From the NCBI RefSeq assembly GCF_902148845.1, contig NC_043748.1, forward strand, positions 14,784,945 through 14,848,944: DNA of 64,000 bases, in the 5' to 3' direction. Below are positions 35,861 through 45,848 of this stretch, piece after piece. The position numbers and the translations under genes were made by a program. This DNA comes from Salarias fasciatus (Eukaryota > Chordata > Actinopteri > Blenniiformes > Blenniidae). Every line of letters starts with the position of its first letter. The stretch's first letter is position 1. Under the pieces are notes generated by a model. It saw only the letters and a list, made by a program, of their open reading frames with translations. It did no database searches and was not told where the DNA came from.

Positions 35861-36149
35861 TAATGTTGTTTTTTTGTTTCAGAACTTTTTGAAATATGAA
35901 ATCTTGCATGAACTCACAGACGAGATCTTTCATCAGGACTTGGAGTAAAAGAGACCTTATCTTCTCACCTGACCTCAAGAACTGAATCTGGATCTGTCCA
36001 CTGTTCGCAAGAAGGTACAGAACAGGAACAAATGTTTTTTTGTGAAAACAGAGTCAAGACCCTTTTTTAAAATATTTTTAGCTGGTAATGAAGTGATATA
36101 TGTATGAATTGTGGTGCAGTTTGACCGGAGAGAGCTGTAAAGAGAAGAC

Positions 36150-38230
36150 ATGAAGAGGAGAAGACCAGTAACGCTTGATACCAGTGATGAAGAGGAGGAA
36201 GACAGTAACGACAGAAGACGTACCCTGAGAGCACAAAAGAAAGTCAGATATTCTGAATCCTTTGTTGTGGAGGAAGAGGAAGAGGAAGACAACTGCAACC
36301 ACAACACACAAGAGGGTGAGTCTTTGTACACCATACTGTATATTTAAGGTATTTATATCTAATTGCATACAGGGACAAAAACAATCAATTCATATCTTTA
36401 CTGTGTGCAGCAGTTCCAAGTGTTGTTCTCTTAATTATCGCCACATTTAGAGATGTTACATGTCACCTGTGGAACCAAAGAAGGCTGGTTGGATAAAAAG
36501 AAGCTGGAAAGAGGTGATTTTTTTTTTCTCATCTCTTGTTTGTTGTTTGTCAACATGTACAGATTGATAGCCAGTGCCTGGTGACAAATCTGCACGTCAT
36601 CAATGTACACACAGAGATCAGCCTAAACATGACCTGTGTGATGTTGTGTCGATCATTATGTGTGAAATATCGGACATGTTTGACCTGGACAGACAAGACA
36701 TAGAAAGTACAGTTTGTTATCGAATGTATGAAGTTTTAGTTGAAATGTTAAAGTTTGAAGTTGCTCCATTCATCTGACTCTGTTCAGGATCATGTCAGAA
36801 TAAAACTCCTCAAATAACATTGAACCAAAGACAGTAGGATGAAGAGTAGAGGAAACTTTCAGAGGTTGAAGGGTAAATTTTCTTCACAAGATGCTTTTCT
36901 TACTAGAAACTAACCAGTCGGTTGATACAGAGAGTGTAGTTGTGTTATGTACAAAAAAAAAAAAAAAGAATAAATTCATTGTTTTCTGTGCCTTTTATTG
37001 AAGTACATAGTTTTATCTGCATCTTGTTTGTCAAAGAAACCCAAATATGTCAACAATTATCAAATGAAGAAATGATTGTTTTTGGTTTTAATTTATAATT
37101 TCTGCTTTGTCCAGCTGAGGCCTGTATTAAGTGTGAGGGTAAATGGTTTACTCCGCCTCAGTTCGAGGTCTTCGGCAGACGGGAGTGCAGTAAAAAATGG
37201 AAAACGAGTGTCTACCATGAAGAAAAACCTCTGCAGTATTTTTTTGAGGTAAAAGTATTTTTCATTTACTTTATCATGTGTGTTTAATTTTGAAATCCGG
37301 TCAATTGTATAATCTGCTTCCACATATATTTTCGCAGAAAGGATTACTCACCACCTCAGGGTATAATAAAGGACCAAGAAAGACAACCAAGGTAACAGAG
37401 CATCAAATAAACTGTCAGTGCTGTTGCTACATGAGGAGTCTCAACAGTGACGTTTATCTTTCCTCACACAGAAAAAGAAGTCATCAGATCATGAGTCCCA
37501 GGAATCTTCTGAAGGTTTGTTAGTATTTTTTAAACCTGAGAATACAAAGTATGGCCCACCGTCATGTTATTAATTTAACACCACAGCCTGTATATTTCTA
37601 GATTCAGACATGGAGAGTGCAGGAGACAGTGAGGAGGAGCGCAGTTCAGATGAAGATGGCAGTGAAGAGCTGAAGCAGGACGCAGAAGGAAGTGAGGAAG
37701 ACAAAGAGGAGCCTGCAAGCATCGAGCCTGTGGGTGAAGATGGAGAGATGGATGCTGGGAATGTGTCTTCTGTAGCTGATGATCTCCCAGACAGAAATGT
37801 CTCTGAAGGTGAGATTTCACATTAGAACCATCAAATTCTGCAATGAAATCCATTCTGACATATTGGAACTTTGTTTCAGGTTTGTGTTTGTCTTGTGTTT
37901 TAGAATTGGAGACGTTTCCTGTTTCAAAGAATGCAGTCGTCACCTTAGAGAGACTTCCAGAGGTATGATTATCTAGAATATGCATTATTATTTGCTCTAA
38001 GTGCAGAAAATACCAATACCATGCACATTTAGACACAGAAGATGATATATCAATCAAACGTCTTCATGTCTTGGAGTTTGATGAGACGATATTCCTCAAC
38101 ACTGGAGCCTTTCACTGCAGTTCATAAATGTAGAGTCCAATCCAACCCTTCAGGAAGATCATTCATCCAGACGAAGATTCTGAGTTATAACATGGAACCG
38201 GCCAGAATTACTATTGCAACAACACATCAT

Positions 38231-38267
<37 letters not shown>

Positions 38268-39492
38268 TCCCAGCACATGTTCCCTATTAGTGGGTGAACA
38301 ATCCAACGCTTGGTGAATTCTGCTTCACAATGATAGGAAGAGCCGACATGCCTGAGTATCTGGGTCATCAGGAAAAAAGTAATATTGAAAGAGCCAAATT
38401 GACTCAGTTTGGTAAAATACATAAAACAGCTGAACGTTTGTTAAATGAGTCAAACATCTGAACGTGAAAGAGGCTAAAAAAGCTCAAATTGGTAAGATGG
38501 ATAAAAAGTGTTTTTAAACATGAAAGAATGCATTAGTATATCTAGCGTACCTCAACAAAGGTTATTCGGCTGTGTTATCTTCATTCAACAGCAGAACAAG
38601 TCTTGTTTTAAGGAGAAAAGCAGTAATATGAGTTCAAGCTGACAGGAATTGAATCTTTGACCTTCTTAAATTCACCAACAGTGAAATCGAATTTCTCCAA
38701 TTTGTGACTTTTTCTTTAATGCATTGTCCATCCGGTTTACATGTCTTAATTGTGCAACATTTTTATTCTCAGGCAGAACTGAGACTCCAGAACCATCTGA
38801 AGGAACCATCGTCCTCTTCAACCGTCGCTCAGCCTGAGGCTCTTCAACTGACCAGCAGCAGCCAGCAGTCAGTAGGTCTGTGAATATGGACGCCATCTTC
38901 TTTCTAGTTCAACAAAACCTGAGTTTTTTTAAACTATAGAATTGAATGAGTCTGATGAATAAAGACTAACTCCACAGCGTTTTCTCGTGTGTGCGCAGAG
39001 AGTTGGTGTGTGCCGTTGAGTGAGGTCTCACAAAGTGAAGAGGAGAGAGATCATAACACTTCGGCAGAAACCAGAGACACAACTTCACCGCTGACGTCTG
39101 ACCCTCCGATCACTGAAGGCATGCTGACGCTGCAAGAAGCAGCAGAGCACACCGCCGGCAGCATCTCCAGCACAGCACAGTCTCCACATTCTGACCAGGA
39201 GACACGGTACACCGTATCTGACAGCATCCAGGCTTTGAGCAAAGCTGCATGATGTGTCTGCACAGCACTGATACACCGTTTCCTTTGCAGTGTTGACCAA
39301 ACCTGTGCTCGCTGTGCTCCCTTCTCAAACATGGCGGAAGCTGCAGAAAGCTCTGACGTGGACACGATGGCGACTGACCAGCTGAAGAGAGAGAAACTGA
39401 AACTGCAAGTCAAAGTTTTGAAGTTACAAGAGATGTATTACTCTTTGAAAATATCAAGATTTTTAAAATCTGAGTCTTTCGTTGAGCCTTGA
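36150..39492 (+). CDS. SAND-domain protein, left palindrome copy
   Basis: Ten coding exons keep frame (412 aa): 36150-36315, 36451-36513, 37115-37248, 37338-37391, 37472-37514, 37602-37808, 37904-37962, 38773-38875, 38999-39206, 39291-39492. An in-frame TAA lies just before the ATG. Non-coding first exons end near 33811 and about 36017. Layout: an acidic/basic N-terminus (MKRRRPVTLDTSDEEEEDSN), a SAND domain at about 56-139 (LHVTCGTKEGW; EACIKCEGKWFTPPQFE; SKKWK), a long acidic Ser/Glu linker (154-222), a Ser/Thr-rich stretch, and a C-terminal amphipathic helix (LKREKLKLQVKVLKLQEMYY). The SAND intron positions match those of the SP140-like gene upstream, but HSR, PHD and bromodomain are absent. 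A DNA-binding or chromatin role in the nucleus is inferred from SAND only. The second half of this SAND departs from the right copy (FGRRECSKKWKTSVYHEEKP), which may weaken binding. Confidence 0.82.
36575..36777 (+). CDS. Possible alternative terminal exon of the left SAND gene
   Basis: Lying between SAND exons 2 and 3, this interval follows a pyrimidine-rich tract and a ccag acceptor. Joined to the phase-1 end of exon 36451-36513 it continues the frame as LERVPGDKSARH to FEVAPFI and a stop, with AATAAA at 36799. The differences from the mirror exon (42957-43159) are two silent changes, Ile/Leu and Asp/Glu in this frame, whereas the other open frame is disrupted. It would yield a protein of about 144 aa lacking half of the SAND domain. 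No transcript is seen; this is an inference. Confidence 0.4.
38203..38349 (-). pseudogene. 28S rRNA fragment inserted in the left SAND gene intron
   Basis: The plus strand reads cagaattactattgcaacaa ... acctgtctcacgacggtcta ... ggtgaattctgcttcacaat ... aggaagagccgacat, which is the reverse complement of a conserved stretch of large-subunit rRNA upstream of the sarcin-ricin region. A few substitutions separate it from the functional sequence (for example around tctaatcccagcacatg). It is 147 bp, with abrupt edges: the mirror intron in the right arm runs straight from the left flank (ggaaccagtccag) to the right flank (atgcctgagtatctggg). A dead insertion, not an rRNA gene. Confidence 0.9.
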
Positions 39493-40330
39493 TAATAGAC
39501 TGTGACTATAAAACGTGCAGCTGACAGGAACCAATATCACGAAATGTGCCTTAATGTAGAGTTTCTGGAACAGAGTTTAAAACTGTCAGAGCATTTTTTT
39601 TCTATGTTCAGCAGAGAAAACATTTGCTACACAGGATGATATCATGGAGAAATTAGCTTGATTTTTTTTTTCAGAAAATTACATGATTAGCATTGGATTG
39701 CTTTTTTTCAGCATGTTTAGTTTTGTTTTTATTCATGTTCAAAATAACAATCGATATATATTCTAATGTATATTTGAAATGTTTTTGTTTGATGTTCTAC
39801 TCATGCAGTACATCTGTGATTGAAGTAACTACTGTAAAGTTTTCAAACTTACTAATGAAACCATTTGTATATAACGAGCACCAAGACATTTGTTTTTATT
39901 TTTCAATATTGTGGGATTACAGTCGTTCCGGAAGGTTTGGATTGGTGTGTCTCTCAGCGCCAGTCGTCATCTTGGTTTTGATGTGTCTCCGCAATAAATC
40001 ACACGACTCACAAGTCAGTCAAGTTTCTGTTTATTTGAGTCCATCAATTGCACAAGTCAATTTTTAAGCAAAATAAGACATGCATGCACAAACAACACAC
40101 ATAAATTAACAACCCAACAACAGAAATATATTCTTAAGAACAAATTTGAATAAACATGAGGCTTTTTCCAATTTCTTAACCTGAAACATTCAACGAGCCA
40201 CCGTTTGAATGACATTTAATTTGCATTTTATCAGCCAAACATCAACTGTGCTGCTCTGCCTTTCAGAACACTTCATTATATTACTGCCTTTGATCTCAAC
40301 CATGTTTTCATAGTAACAAACAGAAATAGG
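39493..40330. other. Unique centre of the palindrome
   Basis: An AT-rich loop between the two convergent stop codons. AATAAA near 39994 could serve the left gene and TTTATT near 40030 (AATAAA on the minus strand) the right gene, so the 3' UTRs may overlap. No coding sequence was recognised. Confidence 0.6.
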
Positions 40331-43300
40331 TTATTGTGGTGGCTCAGATTTTAAAAATCTTGATATTTTTGAAGAGTAATACATCTCTTGTAACTTCAAA
40401 ACTCTGATTTGCAGTTTCAGTTTCTCTCTCTTCAGCTGGTCAGTCTCCATCGTGTCCACGTCAGAGCTTTCTGCAGCTTCCGCCATGTTTGAGGAGTGAT
40501 CACAGGTTTGGTCAACACTGCAAAGGAAACGGTGTATCAGTGCTGTGCAGACACATCATGCAGCTTTGCACAAAGCCTGGATGCTCTCAGATACGGTGTA
40601 CCGTGTCTCCTGGTCAGAATGTGGAGACCGTGCTGCATCGCGGCTGGAGCTGTCGCCGGCGGTGTGCTCTGCTGCTTCTTGCAGCGTCAGCATGCCTTCA
40701 GTGATCGGAGGGTCAGACGTCAGCGGTGAAGCTGTGTCTCTGGTTTCTGCTGAAGTGTTATGATCTCTCTCCTCTTGGATTTGTGAGACCTCATTCAACG
40801 GCACACACCAACTCGCTGCACACACACAGACACGAGAAAACACTGTGGAGTTAGTCTTTATTCATCAGACTCATTCAATTCTAAAGTATAAAAACTCAGC
40901 TTTTGTTGAACTAGAAAGAAGATGGCGTCCATATTCACAGACCTACTGACTGCTGGCTGCTGCTGGTCAGATGAAGAGCCTCAGGCTGAGCGACGGTTGA
41001 AGAGGACGATGGTTCCTTCAGATGGTTCTGGAGTCTCAGTTCTGCCTGAGAATAAAAATGTTGCACAAGACATGTAGACAGGATGGACAATTCATTAAAG
41101 AAAAAGTCACAAATTGGAGAAATTCAATTTCACTGTTCGTAAATTGAAGAAGGCCAACGAGTGTACAGCATGTGTGTGTATTTCAGTTTCAACAGATGAT
41201 TCTTTCTTTCTCTCATTGTAAATATATGGTTTTGTGTGTTTTGGACATGGACATAAAATGAGTTAATAAATAAATGATAAAGAAAATAATACAGCCTAAT
41301 AACTTTTTGTTGAGGTATATCATATATGATCATATATGTTTCATGTTGGATTCATTAAAAATACTTTTTTATCCATCTTACCAATTTGAGCTTCTCTTGA
41401 GCCTCTTTCACGTTCAGATACTTTACTCGCTTAATAAACTTTTGATTGTATTACTCATTTTACCGACTGGAGTCAATTTGCCTCTTTCAATATTACTTTT
41501 TTCCTGATGACCCAGATACTCAGGCATTACTGGACTGGTTCCATGTTGAAACTCAGAATCTTCTCTTCGTCTGGATGAATGATCTTCCTGAAGGGTTGGA
41601 TTGGACTCTACATTTATGAACTGCAGTGAAAGGCTCCAGTGTTGTGGAATATTGTCTCATCAAACTCCAAGACATGAGGACCTTTCAAATATTATCTTCT
41701 CTGTCTAAATATATATGGTATTAGTATTTTCTATACTTAGAGCAACTAATGATACATATTCTAGATAATCATACCTCTGGAAGTCTCTCTAAGGTGACGA
41801 CTGCATTCTTTGAAACAGGAAACGTCTCCAATTCTAAAACACAAGACAAACACAAACCTGAAACAAAGTTCCAATATGTCAGAATGGATTTCATTGCAGA
41901 ATTTGATGGTTCTAATGTGAAATCTCACCTTCAGAGACATTTCTGTCTGGGAGATCATCAGCTACAGCAGACACATTCCTAGCATCCATCTCTCCATCTT
42001 CACCCACAGGCTCGATGCTTGCAGGCTCCTCTTTGTCTTCCTCACTTCCTTCTGCATCCTGCTTCAGCTCTTCACTGCCATCTTCATCTGAACTGCGCTC
42101 CTCCTCACTGTCTCCTGCACTCTCCATGTCTGAATCTAGAAATGCACAGGCTGTGGTGTTAAATTAATAACATGACGGTGGGCCATACTTTGTATTCTCA
42201 GGTTTAAAAAATACTAACAAACCTTCAGAAGATTCCTGGGACTCATGATCTGATGACTTCTTTTTCTGTGTGAGGAAAGATAAACGTCACTGTTGAGACT
42301 CCTCATGTAGCAACAGCACTGACAGTTTATTTGATGCTCTGTTACCTTGGTTGTCTTTCTTGGTCCTTTTTTATACCCTGTGGTGGTGAGTAATCCTTTC
42401 TGTGAAAATATATGTGGAAGCAGATTTTACAATTGACCGAATTTCGAAATTAGACACACATGAAAAATAACAATTTTATTATTATTATTTTTTTTTACCT
42501 CAAACCAATACTGCAGAGGTTTTCCGTCAAGGCAGATAGTCATTTTCCATTTTTTACTGGACTCCCGTCCGCCGAACTCCTCGAACTGAGGCGGAGTAAA
42601 CCATTTACCCTCACACTTAATACAGGCCTCAGCTGAATAAAGCAGAAATCCCAAAGGAAAACCAGAAACAATCATTTCTTCATTTGATAATTTTTGACAT
42701 ATTTGAGTTTTTTTGACAAACAACATGCAGATATAATTACTTCAATTAAAGGCACAGAAAACGATGAATTTACTTTTTTTTGTACATAACACAACTACAC
42801 TCTCTGTATCAACCGACTGGTTAGTTTCTAGTAAGAAAAGCATCTTGTGAAGAAAATTTACCCTCCAACCTCTGAAAGTTTCCTCTACTCTTCATCCTAC
42901 TGTCTTTGGTTCAATGTTATTCGAGGAGTTTTATTCTGACATGATCCTGAACAGAGTCAGATGAATGGAGCAACTTCAAACTTTAACATTTCAACTAAAA
43001 CTTCATACATTCGATAACAAACTGTACTCTCAATTTCTTGTCTGTCCAGGTCAAACATGTCCGATATTTCACACATAATGAGCGACACAACATCACACAG
43101 GTCATGTTTAGGCTGATCTCTGTGTGTACATTGATGACGTGCAGATTTGTCACCAGGCACTGGCTATCAATCTGTACATGTTGACAAACAACAAACAAGA
43201 GATGAGAAAAAAAAAATCACCTCTTTCCAGCTTCTTTTTATCCAACCAGCCTTCTTTGGTTCCACAGGTGACATGTAACAACTCTGAATGTGGCGATAAT

Positions 43301-43577
43301 TAAGAGAACGACACTTGGAACTGCTGCACACAGTAAAGATATGAATTGATTGTTTTTGTTACTGTACGCAATAAATACCTCAAATATACAGTATGATGTA
43401 CAAAGACTCACCCTCTTGTGTGTTGTGGTTGCAGTTGTCTTCCTCCTCCTCTTCCTCCACAACAAAGGATTCAGAATATCTGACTTTCTTTTGTGCTCTC
43501 AGGGTACGTCTTCTGTCGTTACTGTCTTCCTCCTCTTCATCACTGGTATCAAGCCTTACTGGTCTTCTCCTTTTCAT
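40331..43577 (-). CDS. SAND-domain protein, right palindrome copy
   Basis: Mirror of the left gene, with ten coding exons (409 aa): 43412-43577, 43221-43283, 42499-42632, 42346-42399, 42223-42265, 41929-42135, 41775-41833, 40943-41045, 40602-40815, 40331-40517. It has the same domain plan: acidic N-terminus, SAND (HVTCGTKEGW; PPQFEEFGGRESSKKWKMTI), Glu-rich linker and C-terminal helix. This copy keeps the more typical SAND core (EEFGGRE..KKWKMTICLDGKPLQ). Exon 9 is two codons longer than in the left copy, and the tail ends SEPPQ instead of SESFVEP because the palindrome junction lies inside the last exon. The non-coding first exon ends at 44601 with a gtaagatt donor. Transcription runs toward the left gene. 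The function beyond a SAND nuclear factor is unknown. Confidence 0.82.
42957..43159 (-). CDS. Possible alternative terminal exon of the right SAND gene
   Basis: Mirror of 36575-36777. It has the same acceptor, frame and stop, and an AATAAA on the minus strand (42930-42935). Between the copies only Ile/Leu and Asp/Glu replacements occur in this frame. It could give a short isoform with half of the SAND domain and a helical, Cys-containing tail. Confidence 0.4.
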
Positions 43578-44655
43578 GTCTTCTCCTATTTTCAGCTCTC
43601 TGCATCACAATTCTTTTAATATATCACTTTATTTCTAGGAAAAACAAACAAAAAAAGCCTGTTGATTCTCATCTGAAAACATTTGTTACCATTCCTTACC
43701 GTCTGCTGTAGACAGATCCAGATTTAGTTCATCTTACAGAAGCTGGAGGTCAGATCCTGAAGATAACGGACGCTTTTAGCCCGAGTCCTGATGAAAGATC
43801 ACGTCTGTGAGTTCATGCAAGATTTCAGCTTTCAAAATATTATTTGTTGCAAAAAACAATATCTGTCAATAGATCAATATATCAACATCTGTATCAGTAA
43901 TAAAACATCAATACTTGGGTTGAGACACTGTCTATTTTTCAACTAATTCAATGTCATTATTTAGATTTGAGTTTGGATTTTTCAGAAAATGTTTGTGAAA
44001 GGTTTGTGTTAATGCTTCAAAAAAAACACACAATTTTAAACTAGTTTGATTAGAAATTTTGAGAAATCAAATGGTTCACTACACAATAAAACTGTAAAAG
44101 TCAAGCTTGTGCCAGTTTAGTCAGATTTGGGAAAAAGTCTTGCATAACCATAATAAAACATTTTCATATTTAAAATAATAAGGTAACATAGTAGGAAAAC
44201 TAGTTTTGAATGCAAGTATTAATGCATTTTGATGACATTTAATTAATAACAGTTGCTGATAAATGATAACAAGGTGCATCTTGGGATCTAACATACATTT
44301 AGGATTAAACTCAGTATTTTCATAGTTATGCTTTCAATCCAGGTGTGTAGTGCAATCCTCAGTCTTCTGCACAAGTCACCTGCTTGATTTTCCACAGTAA
44401 GTTACTGTCAGTTACACCATAAAACCACACCTCTTTTTAAACTTTCATTATTGTTTAAACGAAATCCTCAAAACATGCTTCAGTAAACATGTTTTTTAGG
44501 GGAACCCACGTCAACATTTTTGTCACAATCTCTAATCCATAATTATTTCTTCACCAACTTCACAGATGTGTGAAAACACCAGCAGACGAAGGAATCTTAC
44601 CTCTGCTTTCCCAGGAAGAGAAATGAAAACGAAACTTGACTTGTAAACAATCACA

Positions 44656-45245
44656 TATACTTTATCAGTTAGTCATAATCAAGTACCGGTTACACCAGGT
44701 GATCTAAAGCCACAATACTGGCTTCATTGTACTGAGCAGGTACTGAACATACTATCTCTAAAATACACATGAAAGTCATAGATACATATTTTATACAGGC
44801 AAATTATATACTGTCAGCCCTCAGTGTGACTTATGTACATTGGCTCACATGTGTTTAATGCATGTCTTAATTTTAGCATTCATTAGTACTTATGTTGTAT
44901 TGGCGGATCAATAAAGTTTACAGTCTTTTTTTTTTATTATATTGTCCACTCCTGCCCAATGAAGAGCCTGAAATATTTTTACTTACCACTCTATCGTACC
45001 TCCAAGGATCAACTTTTCATCAAATTTTGGAACTTTATGGACAAATCACTGAAGAATAGTGGATTTGTGTGATCTCTGTAACAATGTTGAGTCATCCTCA
45101 TGGCCCTCTTTTTGCAGTGTAGACGGTAAATATAGTATAACATTTATAGGTGTTTCAATTTAAATATAGTGATACTGATGAACAGAGAACGTGGAATCAC
45201 TTGTGATCCAAGAACTGTTTTGCCTCAGACTATTGAAATGCTCAC
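44656..45245. other. Intergenic between the palindrome and the globin-like exon
   Basis: AT-rich with no recognised gene. The palindrome homology stops near 44655. Nothing resembling globin exons 2 or 3 was found here on the minus strand. Confidence 0.5.
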
Positions 45246-45324
45246 CTTCGTCTTCTGTGGCTTCTGAGATTTTTCTCCAGAGAGAGGAGATAAGCAACTT
45301 CTTCTCCTGAGTGAAGACAATCAT
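45246..45324 (-). pseudogene. Exon-like ORF resembling the start of a globin (weak)
   Basis: On the minus strand an ATG (gagaacATGA) opens a frame reading MIVFTQEKKLLISSLWRKIS and a few acidic residues, then a gtgagc donor. The spacing of Lys, Leu-Trp and Lys-Ile/Val-Ser recalls helix A of fish haemoglobin chains (for example ..LWSKIS..). The exon is shorter than a normal globin exon 1, and no following exons were found, so at best it is a relic. As I recall, one of the two teleost globin clusters sits beside arhgap17, which prompted the comparison. It could equally be chance. Confidence 0.25.
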
Positions 45325-45848
45325 GTTCTCCCCCTGTTCTGGGAGCTAACCGAGCATTTAAGCAAACAAAAGATACCAGTGGACACAGAGTTCAGACCGT
45401 CTCAGTATTGAACAAGACAAACCTGTTGACATCTGCACGTGTGGGACATCCTTCAACAGCCTTTACCAGGGAAACCCCAATAGGAGAACATGATTTTCTT
45501 CAGTTATCACAATACAAAATGTATAGAAAAGTCCAGAGTTGCAAAGTTACAGCTAAACACTCCACAGTCAGTAGAGCAATCTTTCAGTTAACAGGCGGAT
45601 TTTTTTTTCTCGGCTATTTTTGGGTGTGGTGTCAGGTTGTGACTAATCCCCAAAGCAAAACAGGACATGTCTGTTGTTTCTGAGTTGAAAACAACTCGGC
45701 TAGAGAGTGTGACCAAGAAGAAAAATAAAATATTATTTAAAAAAAAAAAATCACCTGACCTCAGTTTACAAAGATTCTTTTAATTAAAGGATTGTTTGAA
45801 TTGAATACAGAACATTCGTATTTACAGTTTCTATTAGTGGAAAAGAAG

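Larger units (their letters stand above)
33765..44655. repeat. Large inverted duplication (palindrome) with two SAND genes
   Basis: The left arm (about 33765-39473) and right arm (about 40345-44655) are reverse complements around a unique centre of roughly 0.85 kb. Corresponding landmarks are the 5' UTR exon donors at 33811 and 44601, all ten coding exons of the gene, and the inner ends inside the last exon. The left arm is longer because it alone contains a Tc1-like element (34818-35860) with a nested LTR and a 28S rRNA piece (38203-38349). Exons are about 95% identical by eye; introns vary more through indels. Confidence 0.9.

Noticed and set aside
38042-38236. Open frame in the left-arm intron (MIYQSNVFMSW...)
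   Set aside because: Runs into the 28S rRNA insertion and is broken in the mirror intron; not an exon.
39051-39413. 120-codon minus-strand open frame, and its mirror near 40489-40763
   Set aside because: Antisense of exons 9-10 of the SAND genes, repeated only through the palindrome.
45246-45324. Calling a functional haemoglobin gene
   Set aside because: Only one short exon-like piece resembles globin; exons 2 and 3 are not found nearby, so it is kept only as a weak relic.
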